Shown one piece after another: positions 41,715 through 49,617 of a stretch of 64,000 nucleotides of DNA. Origin of the DNA: a virus; IMG/VR virus record IMGVR_UViG_3300005911_000002, positions 1-64,000 of that record; one strand, written 5' to 3'. The first letter of the stretch is position 1; each line of letters begins with the position of its first letter. The notes beneath the pieces are model-generated. The model was given only the letters and a program-made list of their open reading frames with translations, did no database searches and was not told the origin of the DNA. The position numbers were made by a program, and so were the translations under genes.

Positions 41715-42361
41715 TGCGACAAGAGAGTATAGAGTATGTAAAACAAACACACCGGAATATGGTATCTTTTCCGAAAATGGTGGGGATATCGTGCTTGCAG
41801 TGGATGTTCCAAAATAACCCTGAATATCCCTGGAGCCCAAGCCCAACCGAATCAAAAATACTTATACAGGAAGATGGGATATTCCCAGAGGAAGTCGGTA
41901 CCAGGCCTATCGTAGTTATGTCTAGAGCCCCTATATCGTTCTTGAGTACATCCATGGACCAACGGAAATCAGGAACTTTCCAGTTTATGGGGGGTGCGAG
42001 GAATTACAAGGAGTCATTTCTAGACTTAGTCCAGTGTTCTTTGACGTTCAACTGTATTGGAAAAACTAGAATTGTAGCTGAATATATAGCCATGGCCGTA
42101 GTAGCTGTATTTCATTTCTTTCATACTGACGTTCAGGCGGTATTTAACATACATGACCTGGAGCTACGATCTATCGGCAGCGACCAAGCTTTAATGGGGG
42201 CTGATGGCAGGCAATTCCTAGCTCATTTTATCCCTGTGAACGTTCATATGATATGGCCTTATGAGTGGACTAAATATCAATTGGACCCGGAGGTATTAAG
42301 GCAATTGTTCATAGAGCAGGTAGATGAGAATGGTCTGACTTTTCAAACAACAGACCCATAG
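41714..42361 (+). CDS. Putative neck / tail terminator protein
   Basis: A 215-residue protein whose start overlaps the NrdG stop (TAATG). Mixed alpha/beta, with RPIVVMSRAP, FQFMGGARNYKES and a long segment EYIAMAVVAVFHFF (about 121-134). Size and place, after gp10-like and before the tail genes, fit a tail-terminator or neck protein. It also shows no catalytic motif. The role is inferred. Confidence 0.4.
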   Translation: MRQESIEYVKQTHRNMVSFPKMVGISCLQWMFQNNPEYPWSPSPTESKILIQEDGIFPEEVGTRPIVVMSRAPISFLSTSMDQRKSGTFQFMGGARNYKESFLDLVQCSLTFNCIGKTRIVAEYIAMAVVAVFHFFHTDVQAVFNIHDLELRSIGSDQALMGADGRQFLAHFIPVNVHMIWPYEWTKYQLDPEVLRQLFIEQVDENGLTFQTTDP

Positions 42362-42369
42362 TAAAAAAA

Positions 42370-42383
42370 GGGGCGTGAGCCCC
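42370..42383 (-). terminator. Intrinsic terminator on the minus strand
   Basis: GGGGC (42370-42374) and GCCCC (42379-42383) form a hairpin. On the minus strand it is followed by seven T, so it ends the 80-residue minus gene; it may also slow plus-strand readthrough. Confidence 0.75.
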
Positions 42384-42394
42384 TGTACTGCATA

Positions 42395-42637
42395 CTACTC
42401 TACCGGAGCTTCTCCGACTTTCGAAGGGGTCTCCTTATGATTCGCGGCTGCCCAGCAATTAGTCAAAGTATGCAGGGCGTCCAACATAATATGATCACTC
42501 CGAACATTAATTCTAGACGATATTAGCTGACTCTTATTATCAGCATCCTCTTCAATAATGCACAGCACAAACTGAGTTCCATGTGTTCGACAAAGCTCGT
42601 CTACTACCGATATAGCCTTGCTTAATGATTCGTTCAT
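42395..42637 (-). CDS. Small minus-strand protein, unknown
   Basis: An 80-residue protein, start ATG 42637 with TTGGAGG just upstream; it is followed at once by a minus-strand terminator, so it is probably expressed. It has an alpha/beta start (SLSKAISVVDELCRTHG, FVLCIIEED) and a polar tail. It is the only minus-strand gene between 30 and 52 kb. No motif recognised; a small anti-host or regulatory protein is possible. Confidence 0.6.
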   Translation of the reverse strand: MNESLSKAISVVDELCRTHGTQFVLCIIEEDADNKSQLISSRINVRSDHIMLDALHTLTNCWAAANHKETPSKVGEAPVE

Positions 42638-42697
42638 AATAACCTCCAAGTTAAGTAATATTGCTTTATGCCACGTTTATAGTATATTAGAAAAACA

Positions 42698-42705
42698 GGT
42701 ATAAA
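42698..42705 (+). promoter_or_regulatory. GGTATAAA element
   Basis: GGTATAAA, 26 bp before the ATG at 42732. The next bases are nearly the same as those after the copy at 9983. Confidence 0.45.
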
Positions 42706-42731
42706 TAAGTAACAATCAAAAGGAGGGGTAT

Positions 42732-43679
42732 ATGACCAAAAAGATATCACCGTTGGTAGCCCTCCCTAGTGGGTGGGTACTTCCGAACACACACCAGAAA
42801 TATGCTAGTGATAGGAGGAATATCATGGACACACTATATTTCGCAAAACTAGTCGGTACAATAGATAAGTTGACAGACTCTGAGAAGATCACAACCTCCG
42901 CGTGGGGTTTGTTAGATGAACTCGAGGTAGCCGCACGAGGAACATTTTTGGGAAAGATTTGCATCAGCCATGGGAGTTCCGTCGGGTGCTACTTTACAAC
43001 AGCCCCTCCGTGGGTTATGGCTAGTGAAAAAACACCCTATGGGTTATTTATGCAGCATGACGGCAGGGTAGCTCGGAAGTATTTCCTGCAAGGTAAGGTA
43101 GATAGCATCCTTAAAGTATTGGATACCTGGGCTAACCAAGTAAAAAACGGAACCCCTCTGTTAGCTATTGACGTCAAGAGAAAGCATGATTTCGAGGACA
43201 CCCTGGCGGAATACGAAAAGTTCGTAGAACTCACTGACTTAGAGTACGACGTCGGGGTGTTCCTGCTCAAGAGCACACCTGATAAAGAAGCTGCCTCAAA
43301 GAGTCTACTGGAAATTGTCAAGGTAGGCGAGCATGGTCCCAACCTGCTAGTACCACTAGACAAAATGGCGTGGACTCCGGTAGAGGGGAACAGGTACGTG
43401 ATAGAAGCGGGTAAAACTAATATATGGAATCGCACATACAGTGAGAGGCAGCGAGAATTTAAGTGCAGACTCTTGGCATACCACGCGTTAGCAAACGATG
43501 ATCTACCCGACTTCCTTGTACACTTGCTGGGTGTAGCTGATAGGGGTATCCTGGAATCCCATCTCGGCAAAAGACTAAGAGATAAAGTATATAGGCAGCT
43601 AGGAATATGGGCTCTCATGGGCAAGTCGAAAGCTGAGAATAACATCAGAGAACTGGCAGATCAGGATTTCCAAGATTAA
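42732..43679 (+). CDS. Protein of unknown function before the structured RNA
   Basis: A 315-residue protein with an AAAAGGAGGGG ribosome site and an upstream GGTATAAA. It is mostly globular and charged. The N-terminus holds LPSGWVLPNTHQKYASDRRN, the middle has long helices (ILKVLDTWANQVKNG), and the C-terminus is helical. No motif is recognised. The structured RNA begins about 25 nt after its stop. Confidence 0.5.
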   Translation: MTKKISPLVALPSGWVLPNTHQKYASDRRNIMDTLYFAKLVGTIDKLTDSEKITTSAWGLLDELEVAARGTFLGKICISHGSSVGCYFTTAPPWVMASEKTPYGLFMQHDGRVARKYFLQGKVDSILKVLDTWANQVKNGTPLLAIDVKRKHDFEDTLAEYEKFVELTDLEYDVGVFLLKSTPDKEAASKSLLEIVKVGEHGPNLLVPLDKMAWTPVEGNRYVIEAGKTNIWNRTYSERQREFKCRLLAYHALANDDLPDFLVHLLGVADRGILESHLGKRLRDKVYRQLGIWALMGKSKAENNIRELADQDFQD

Positions 43680-43688
43680 GTATTATAT

Positions 43689-43696
43689 GGTATAAA
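43689..43696 (+). promoter_or_regulatory. GGTATAAA element before the structured RNA
   Basis: TGGTATAAA. A start about 7 nt downstream would open the RNA just before its first 11-bp hairpin (43711-43736), so the element fits a -10 site here. Confidence 0.5.
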
Positions 43697-43703
43697 GAAA
43701 AGA

Positions 43704-44080
43704 ATAAGAAACAGTTACTACGACGGTAGTAACTGTAGGTACTACGTCTTTCCGTGCTGCGGGGGAGCGTATGTTTAGTGATAGGCAGCTGTCCTACGTG
43801 GGGACAATGGAAGTAGGGTAATTGGTACCCAACCACGAGCGGATCCTTTGTACCATCCGCTAGTAGCTACATAGCTACGCACCTCGAAGCTACGATGCTT
43901 CAAGTACCTAAGCGCATGAACGGCGCAATGTCCAACCGAGGACACTAAACTCGGCAATAATATCTTGGGGAAGATCCAAGACGCTGGTAAGGCTCAGGCG
44001 GACATAAGAGCTAAGGACTTAGATCCGAATTGAATAGGCGCAAGCCGAATTATATAAATTTAGCCTTCGGGCTTTTTTTA
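43704..44080 (+). ncRNA. Structured noncoding RNA of unknown family
   Basis: This 540-nt gene-free gap contains an RNA-like locus of about 375 nt. Helices visible by eye: ACAGTTACTAC/GTAGTAACTGT (43711-43721 with 43726-43736, GACG loop); GGGTA/TACCC (43816-43820, 43826-43830); AGCGGAT/ATCCGCT (43838-43844, 43855-43861); TCTTGG/CCAAGA (43963-43968, 43976-43981); and a GGC-GCAA-GCC hairpin near 44037-44046. GTCC/GGAC (43930-43933, 43940-43943) interleaves with CCGA/TCGG (43936-43939, 43951-43954), a pseudoknot-like set. It starts after a GGTATAAA and ends with a terminator. It does not match tmRNA, RNase P RNA or group I/II intron signatures that I know. Confidence 0.6.
44062..44080 (+). terminator. 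Intrinsic terminator of the structured RNA
   Basis: AGCC-TTCG-GGCT (44062-44073) with a stable UUCG-type loop, then seven T. Confidence 0.8.
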
Positions 44081-44100
44081 TCCCTAAAGAAAGATTTATA

Positions 44101-44109
44101 TGATATAAT
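44101..44109 (+). promoter_or_regulatory. Extended -10 promoter stranded upstream of the IS607 insertion
   Basis: TGATATAAT (44101-44109) is a perfect extended -10, the same as in the promoter at 38801-38829; no -35 hexamer is evident. It directs transcription toward the IS607 genes and may originally have served the membrane-protein gene now beyond the insertion. Confidence 0.45.
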
Positions 44110-44168
44110 AAGGTGTTCTGATAGATAAAGCAAAATCATAAAAAATACACAAATATAATAAAAATTGC

Positions 44169-44197
44169 TTGACGAATAAACTGTATTGATGTAAACT
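44169..44197 (+). promoter_or_regulatory. IS607 tnpA promoter
   Basis: TTGACG (44169-44174), 17-bp spacer, TAAACT (44192-44197), 19 bp before the tnpA ATG. Confidence 0.55.
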
Positions 44198-44215
44198 AAT
44201 TGTAGAGGTTGAGAG

Positions 44216-44806
44216 ATGAAAAAATATATTAAACTATCAGAATATGCAAAAAATCATAATCTAAGTTATGTTACTGCCTATAACCACTTTAAAAAAGGTT
44301 TTGTTCCCAACACAAAACAATTGATAACCGGAACAATCTTGGTTGAGGAAGAGCAAGAAAAAACTGTTGGTGTGATTAAAAAAGCGTGTGTATACGCAAG
44401 AGTACCCAGTAATGAAATGAAAGACAACCTGATAAGACAACAAGAAAGACTAGAAAACTTTGCGATTTCTAATGGGTTTGAGGTTATAAAATCAGTTAAA
44501 GAAATAGGTTCTGGGTTAAATGATAAGCGGAAGAAACTTGAGAAAGTGTTAAAGGACGATAGTTGGAATGTTCTTATTGTCGAACACAAAGATAGACTAA
44601 CTAGATTTGGTTTTAATTATATAGAAACACTTCTAAATAACATTGGGAAAGAAGTAATTACGGTAAATAAACAGGATGATAAACAAAATGATTTAATGGA
44701 AGATTTAGTTTCTATAATCTACTCATTTTCTGCCAGAATGTACGGGCTGAGAAGAAGTAAGAGAAAGGCTGAAAAGATTATTAAAGAAATACAAGAGGAA
44801 GATTAG
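44216..44806 (+). CDS. tnpA: IS607 TnpA serine recombinase
   Basis: A 196-residue protein. Residues about 1-55 form a MerR-like helix-turn-helix (LSEYAKNHNLSYVTAYNHFKKG). Residues about 58-180 are a serine-recombinase catalytic domain: VYARVPSNEMKDNLIRQQ, EIGSGLNDKR, and IVEHKDRLTRFGF. In most family members V-S-S or V-S-T stands where this protein has V-P-S, so the usual catalytic Ser position seems to be Pro with a Ser beside it. The Arg residues of the active site are kept. It may be inactive or use the neighbouring Ser. Confidence 0.8.
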   Translation: MKKYIKLSEYAKNHNLSYVTAYNHFKKGFVPNTKQLITGTILVEEEQEKTVGVIKKACVYARVPSNEMKDNLIRQQERLENFAISNGFEVIKSVKEIGSGLNDKRKKLEKVLKDDSWNVLIVEHKDRLTRFGFNYIETLLNNIGKEVITVNKQDDKQNDLMEDLVSIIYSFSARMYGLRRSKRKAEKIIKEIQEED

Positions 44807-46017
44807 TGAATTTAGTTGAACAACATATTATAAAAAAGAAACATAGGTTATATGACGAGCTGGATAGCCTGTCATTCCTCTCCAAAAATTTGTATAATGC
44901 TGCCAACTATATTATCAGACAGGGATTTATTAATAATAAGCAGTATTTAAATTACACTAAAGTCTTTCATCTAATAAAAAAGACGGTCGATTATAAACAG
45001 CTACCGGCCAAGGTGAGTAATCAAACATTAAGGTCTCTGGATGGTAACTGGGTTAGTTTTTTCAGGGCAATAAAAGATTGGGGAAAGCATCCAGAAAAGT
45101 ATAACAGCAAACCCGGACTCCCTAAGTATAAGAAAAAGTCGTCTGGCAGGAACATCATTATCTACGAAAAACAGGCGGTGGGAAAACGCCATCTTCTTAA
45201 ATATAATGAGATTAAATTGTCTAAGTCTAATATTAGTATAAGAACAAAAATCAGCTATACTGAGTTAAGGCAGGTTAGGGTTATTCCAAGGTATGACCAC
45301 TATATAGTGGAAGTAGTACATGTCAAAAAGGAGGTAGATAATGACCTGAATGAAAATAATTTTCTTGGAGTTGATATGGGCATGAATAATTTGTGTGCTG
45401 CAAGCACTTTGGATGGGGACTTTTTCCTGATAAATGGAAGACCCCTAAAGGCTATAAACCATTATTACAATAAAAAACTAAGTAGACTAAAATCTGAGCT
45501 GGAGAAATCTAACAGTAAAAGAAAATCGTTAAGAACCCGAAAATTAACTAATAAAAGAAACAGGAAGATAAAACATTACTTACACAAAGTTAGTAAGTTT
45601 ATTATCAACTTCTGCTTAACTAACAATATTGGTAAAATAATCGTGGGGAAAAATGATAATTGGAAGTCTGAAATATCCTTGGGCAAGAAAACTAACCAGA
45701 ACTTTGTTCAAATACCACATTCACTTCTTGTAAATCAGATTAAATATAAGGCGAAGTTACAGGGGGTGTCCGTAATTCTTCAGGAAGAGAGCTACACCTC
45801 CAAGTGTAGTTTTATAGACAACGAACAGGTTGGGAGACATGAACGGTATGCTGGAAAGAGAATAAAAAGAGGATTATTTAAGTCTAAAGAAGGAATTCTG
45901 ATAAATTCAGATATTAACGGTAGCCTGAACATTATTAAAAAAGTAGTCTCAAACTTCACTATTCGTGAAAATGAGATAAAGGGCTTTGCAGTAAGCCCAA
46001 GATTGGTAGCTTTATGA
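44806..46017 (+). CDS. tnpB: TnpB RNA-guided nuclease of the IS607 element
   Basis: A 403-residue protein starting at GTG 44806, overlapping the tnpA stop. The RuvC-like Asp motif FLGVDMGMNNL is near residue 186 and the last Asp motif ILINSDINGSLNI near 364. At the middle motif, where many TnpB have IVIEDL, this reads IIVGKNDNWKSEIS near 284, with a displaced Glu; this form is typical of one clostridial TnpB subgroup. The zinc-finger part is reduced (YTSKCSFIDNE). It is RNA-guided and biases element maintenance in characterised members; activity here is not proved. Confidence 0.82.
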   Translation: MNLVEQHIIKKKHRLYDELDSLSFLSKNLYNAANYIIRQGFINNKQYLNYTKVFHLIKKTVDYKQLPAKVSNQTLRSLDGNWVSFFRAIKDWGKHPEKYNSKPGLPKYKKKSSGRNIIIYEKQAVGKRHLLKYNEIKLSKSNISIRTKISYTELRQVRVIPRYDHYIVEVVHVKKEVDNDLNENNFLGVDMGMNNLCAASTLDGDFFLINGRPLKAINHYYNKKLSRLKSELEKSNSKRKSLRTRKLTNKRNRKIKHYLHKVSKFIINFCLTNNIGKIIVGKNDNWKSEISLGKKTNQNFVQIPHSLLVNQIKYKAKLQGVSVILQEESYTSKCSFIDNEQVGRHERYAGKRIKRGLFKSKEGILINSDINGSLNIIKKVVSNFTIRENEIKGFAVSPRLVAL

Positions 46018-46280
46018 GTTATGATTCTAAAGGAAAAAGATTTTTTAATATTTTTCCATACTGTAATCTGATGAAGATAAAGAATAATAGAGGTGGTGGA
46101 CCAGGTATACCTATATGGTTACTAGGTGTTTTTCTACTATGCGCATATGGTATTCCCGCGGCTAACGTAGTACTGCTAATGGTGGCTGTTTATAAAAAGA
46201 GTAAGAAGCTCGCTATAATATCAGGAGTCCTGTGGATACTAATGATAAGCTTTTACGTATGGCTAACATGCCTACGGTAA
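46014..46280 (+). CDS. Small membrane protein next to the IS607 insertion
   Basis: An 88-codon frame whose first ATG overlaps the tnpB stop; a natural start could be the ATG at 46071 (MKIKNNRGGG). From there it has two hydrophobic segments, GIPIWLLGVFLLCAYGIPAANVVLLMVAVY and KLAIISGVLWILMISFYVWL, joined by a KKSKK turn: a two-pass membrane protein such as a holin or small phage membrane protein. The codon use is phage-like, unlike tnpB. No ribosome site is seen before 46071, consistent with separation from its leader by the insertion. Confidence 0.5.
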   Translation: MSYDSKGKRFFNIFPYCNLMKIKNNRGGGPGIPIWLLGVFLLCAYGIPAANVVLLMVAVYKKSKKLAIISGVLWILMISFYVWLTCLR

Positions 46281-46299
46281 ATTTGGTGATCGTATTACT

Positions 46300-46350
46300 G
46301 GCCACCGGGGGCTCTGAGTGGTAAAAACCATACTCAGCTAGTGGTGGGCA
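46300..46350 (+). other. Two-tier RNA hairpin before the tail sheath promoter
   Basis: CCACC (46302-46306) pairs with GGTGG (46343-46347); inside, CTGAGT (46314-46319) pairs with ACTCAG (46332-46337) and GGT (46320-46322) with ACC (46327-46329). A T7 run follows 20 nt later, so termination is possible but not classical. Confidence 0.5.
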
Positions 46351-46372
46351 TTTTCGCGTTATCTTTTTTTAA

Positions 46373-46401
46373 GTGACAAACCTATAATATCATGCTATAC
46401 T
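46373..46401 (+). promoter_or_regulatory. Host-type promoter of the tail sheath gene
   Basis: GTGACA (46373-46378), 17-bp spacer, TATACT (46396-46401) with a TGC extended -10, 36 bp before the sheath start. Confidence 0.75.
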
Positions 46402-46437
46402 ATAATAGAAAACGTATATAAAAAGGAGGATACGAGC

Positions 46438-48276
46438 ATGACAACTACAGGAAGATCAACTGGTGTAAATGTATACCAGATTATAGAAACTGTTGCTCAA
46501 TCGTTGGGGCTTCCAGAATTAGTCCCAGTCATAATCGGTCCGTGCTACCAAATACGCGACTATACCGACGGAACTGCCGGTGCCTACGCTGCTGCGGAAA
46601 CTACATACAGTTACCCAGACCTTATTAGCGGAGCTATCCCAGATCCAGAAAGCGTTGTAGTGTATGGAAGATATCGAGACAAACCACTGGAAGTTATTGC
46701 CGCGGCAAGTTTTAGTGCTGACGCATCAGGAATCACTGTTGTAGCTAGCCTAGTCGACGCATTAAGCCGACCTTTTACAGCAATGTACATTGGATATAAG
46801 GCTTTTAGAACTGACTTATCTGATGAGGTTGTAGAGGTTCAGCACGTTGACGAAATCGAAAGTTTACTGGGAGTTATTTCTTTAGATAACCCTCTTGCAT
46901 ACGCAGCTAGTAAGTGCGCTCTTGGAACATCATATTCATTTTACGCAATAGGGATTGATGCAGATAGTGAAGTTGGCTACCAAAAAGCAGCGAACAACCT
47001 GGAAACTGAAGAATGTTACTTTATGGTACCATTGTCATCAGATGCGGCGGTCATTCAGATATTTAATGATCACGTGAATCAAATGTCAGACCCGCTGGAA
47101 AGAAAAGAGCGTATAGTTCTATCAACAGTAGACCTGATACTTAATGAAACTTATATTGAGGAAGGTGTTGCAGGGTCTATAGCAGACACGACTTCAACGT
47201 TCATCGATGCAGCGCAAGATTTCTTCTTGTCTGACGTAAGTGCGGGAATGACTGTTACAATAGACCCAAATCTCAGAGGTACTGGGACAGCGGGATCAGT
47301 TACAATTAGCACCGATGTGTTTACTGACTTGGACGCAGATTTTACTACAGATGGAGTATCCATTGGTGATTTTGTACAGATTCCTCTCGGACTGAATGCT
47401 GGATATCGCCAGGTTCTGGCCGTTACTTCTGCTACAGTGCTACAGCTAGACACAGTATTTTCAGCAACAGAAGCTAGTATCGGATATTCTATATCTGAAC
47501 TTGGCCCAAATGGCGGTGCTAAAACAATTGCAAGCGTTACTAGCGCTACCACACTTGTAATGAGCGCGGCGTTCACAACCACTGCTACTGCAATCAGCTA
47601 TACTATTATAGATGATTACTCTGACAGTAAGTATGAACAGGCTACTGCTTTGAAAAGTTATGCGGCAGCTATAGCAGACAAACGTGTTATGGTAATATTC
47701 CCAGATGTAGTCGTTGTATCAGTTAGCGGATCGGATGTTGATGTTCCGTCATACTATTTTGCAGCATACCTTGCGGGAAAGGCTTCTTTTGAGAAGGCTG
47801 ATAAGCCGTTTGCGAACCTTGCAATGGGTGGTGGTTTTGTAGGACTTAAGCACTCGAACAAATATTTTAATGAATCTCAGTTGAGAACTATCGCCGAAGG
47901 CGGTATTTATCTAGTTCAACAGGACTCCGTACAGGCTCCAGTTTATGCCAGACGGCAGTACATGACCGACACAAGTGACCTTAAAACTCAGGAATTTTCT
48001 ATTGTGAAAGCTGTGGATTGGGGAGCTAAGTATTACAGAGCTAACCTCAAACATCTTGTTGGTATCTATAATATATCGGACAGGTTTTTACAGAGGCTGG
48101 GTATCATCGTTGAGGGCATTAACGACTTCGTATCTGATGATGTGCATGGCGTATTCAGGTATGCATCGGTCAGAGAACTCGTACAAGACCCTATAGAACT
48201 CGACCACGTCGCACTCAGACTCAACATTGGTATTAAATACCCAATGAGTGAGATTGATGTGTACATGTACTTGTAA
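46438..48276 (+). CDS. Contractile tail sheath protein
   Basis: A 612-residue protein with an AAAAGGAGG ribosome site. Start TGVNVYQIIETVAQSLGLPE and VPVIIGPCYQI resemble the N-terminal domain of phage tail sheaths (the opening VPVIIGP strand is common). The C-terminus (YYRANLKHLVGIYNISDRF, then LNIGIKYPMSEIDVYMYL) matches the conserved sheath end. Residues about 240-395 carry a Thr/Ser-rich beta insertion with two similar units (about 280-315 and 325-375), probably surface domains. With the tube gene next, it defines a contractile (myovirus) tail. Confidence 0.8.
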   Translation: MTTTGRSTGVNVYQIIETVAQSLGLPELVPVIIGPCYQIRDYTDGTAGAYAAAETTYSYPDLISGAIPDPESVVVYGRYRDKPLEVIAAASFSADASGITVVASLVDALSRPFTAMYIGYKAFRTDLSDEVVEVQHVDEIESLLGVISLDNPLAYAASKCALGTSYSFYAIGIDADSEVGYQKAANNLETEECYFMVPLSSDAAVIQIFNDHVNQMSDPLERKERIVLSTVDLILNETYIEEGVAGSIADTTSTFIDAAQDFFLSDVSAGMTVTIDPNLRGTGTAGSVTISTDVFTDLDADFTTDGVSIGDFVQIPLGLNAGYRQVLAVTSATVLQLDTVFSATEASIGYSISELGPNGGAKTIASVTSATTLVMSAAFTTTATAISYTIIDDYSDSKYEQATALKSYAAAIADKRVMVIFPDVVVVSVSGSDVDVPSYYFAAYLAGKASFEKADKPFANLAMGGGFVGLKHSNKYFNESQLRTIAEGGIYLVQQDSVQAPVYARRQYMTDTSDLKTQEFSIVKAVDWGAKYYRANLKHLVGIYNISDRFLQRLGIIVEGINDFVSDDVHGVFRYASVRELVQDPIELDHVALRLNIGIKYPMSEIDVYMYL

Positions 48277-48287
48277 GGAGGTATATT

Positions 48288-49064
48288 ATGACTAACCCTA
48301 GATTAACCACACTCGGTGACGGGTGGGATTATCAAAATGATCATGTGCAGAATGAGATACAAGCGGGTTCGTTTGTGTCTGGGAAAAGCACATTATTGAT
48401 GGCTGGTCCTGCTAAATTAGGAGAGCTTTCTGGTAGTGCACTGGGATCTGACGTGAAACTTGCAGGCACTGCACTTGACAAGCTGTATCCAATTGGACTA
48501 GCACAGCAGTTTGGATTTAACCAAGCTCTGCCTTCTCAGGAGGTTCACGAAATCGGTTCGGAACGTTCATACTTTATGAAAGCTAGAACATCATACTCCG
48601 CTACAATCGGAACAGTTTTCTACAACGGGCCAAATATACTGCGGTCGTTGTACGCCTATTCACCGTTTGCTCTTAGAAACGGGGGCGGTAACCCAAATGA
48701 TTTTCAACCAATACTGAAGGACTTCGCCGTCGGTTACCAAAACTTCCCAACGCTGGCTAATAAAGATTTTGGAGAACTTCCAGGATACGGAAACATATGG
48801 CTGAATGGTAAATCAGATCTATTCTCTTATCCATTTGGACTAGCTGTTTTGTTTGCAGATACATCTGGCAAACTCGTTACTGCTATTTATATTGAGGATG
48901 CATACATCCAAGGACATAATATGTCTATTGGCGCAACATCTACCATTATAATGGAATCGTGCACTATACGGTTCGACAGAATTAAACCAATCAAGATGGA
49001 AATCAAGTTTGGGACAGATACTGCCGGTAGCTCAACGGGATCAATAGGATATACAACTAAGTAG
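48288..49064 (+). CDS. Tail tube protein
   Basis: A 258-residue protein, start 11 nt after the sheath stop with TAAGGAGG upstream. Directly following a sheath gene, it has the right size and beta-rich composition for a tail tube: FGFNQALPSQEVHEIGSERS (about 75-94), a central AYSPFALRNGGGN loop and an ending like RFDRIKPIKMEIKFG. A terminator follows about 40 nt later. Identification rests mainly on position. Confidence 0.7.
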   Translation: MTNPRLTTLGDGWDYQNDHVQNEIQAGSFVSGKSTLLMAGPAKLGELSGSALGSDVKLAGTALDKLYPIGLAQQFGFNQALPSQEVHEIGSERSYFMKARTSYSATIGTVFYNGPNILRSLYAYSPFALRNGGGNPNDFQPILKDFAVGYQNFPTLANKDFGELPGYGNIWLNGKSDLFSYPFGLAVLFADTSGKLVTAIYIEDAYIQGHNMSIGATSTIIMESCTIRFDRIKPIKMEIKFGTDTAGSSTGSIGYTTK

Positions 49065-49101
49065 CAACAGAAGTAAGTTAAAAAATACGTTAAATATACA
49101 A

Positions 49102-49129
49102 AGTGCTCCTCCGGGAGTACTTTTTTTTT
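49102..49129 (+). terminator. Intrinsic terminator after the tail tube gene
   Basis: AGTGCTCC (49102-49109) pairs with GGAGTACT (49114-49121, one G-T pair), then a long T-run to 49129. Confidence 0.8.
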
Positions 49130-49132
49130 GCC

Positions 49133-49161
49133 TTGTTTTTCCTGCTCCTATGTGATAGTAT
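49133..49161 (+). promoter_or_regulatory. Possible host-type promoter
   Basis: TTGTTT (49133-49138), 17-bp spacer, TAGTAT (49156-49161) with a TGA extended -10, just after the tube terminator and before the 49228 gene. Confidence 0.5.
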
Positions 49162-49227
49162 ATTTAGACAATATTGCTGAGATGCGTCAAATGCGGAAAG
49201 CAATTATAAATACTTGGAGGTATTACA

Positions 49228-49617
49228 ATGAGTGATTTTCTTAAGAATCTTTTTGACAACAGTGTGAGTGATGACTCAATAGGCAACCCCGGAGAAGCTT
49301 CCGGAATACAGGAGGACGCGGATAATACTTTTATTGGGAAGCATTTTGTAGGCTCTTTGGTAGGACACTCTGATGGGACCACGGTGCTATATTTTTATAG
49401 AATATACAAAGGGAAGTATATTAATCTAGATAGGAACGCGGCTTCGTACCTGTTGGACAAAGCAACTGAGTACTTTCAACAGTTCCCAGCATCTATGGAT
49501 AATGCATATATTAAAAGGACAGAAACAGGTTGTGGGGCATACGTTCTGTTCAAGAGTGCCAAAGAGTACGGCTATGTGTTTAAGCAGATAGTAAAAGATT
49601 TCTTCAAAACAGTATGA
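49228..49617 (+). CDS. Small protein of unknown function
   Basis: A 129-residue protein with a TTGGAGG ribosome site. Acidic N-terminus (FDNSVSDDSIGNPGEAS), then an alpha/beta part with a Tyr-rich strand (TVLYFYRIYKGKYINLDRN) and a basic helical end. It overlaps the VRR-NUC gene by 4 nt. It stands where tail-assembly chaperones can lie, but no slippery site was found. Confidence 0.5.
   Translation: MSDFLKNLFDNSVSDDSIGNPGEASGIQEDADNTFIGKHFVGSLVGHSDGTTVLYFYRIYKGKYINLDRNAASYLLDKATEYFQQFPASMDNAYIKRTETGCGAYVLFKSAKEYGYVFKQIVKDFFKTV

Larger units (their letters stand above)
44115..46050 (+). mobile_element. IS607-family insertion sequence
   Basis: A two-gene element (serine-recombinase tnpA plus tnpB, overlapping by 1 nt) with clearly AT-richer codon use than the flanking phage genes. 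IS607 elements have no terminal inverted repeats or target duplication, so the ends cannot be fixed here. The left end is likely between the -10 at 44109 and the tnpA promoter at 44169; the right end lies at or soon after the tnpB stop (46017). A guide RNA (omega RNA) normally overlaps the tnpB 3' end. Confidence 0.75.

Noticed and set aside
43680-44080. tRNA, tmRNA, RNase P RNA or self-splicing intron in the gap
   Set aside because: No T-arm/anticodon set, tag frame, RNase P core sequence, or group I/II core (P7, domain V) could be found by eye.
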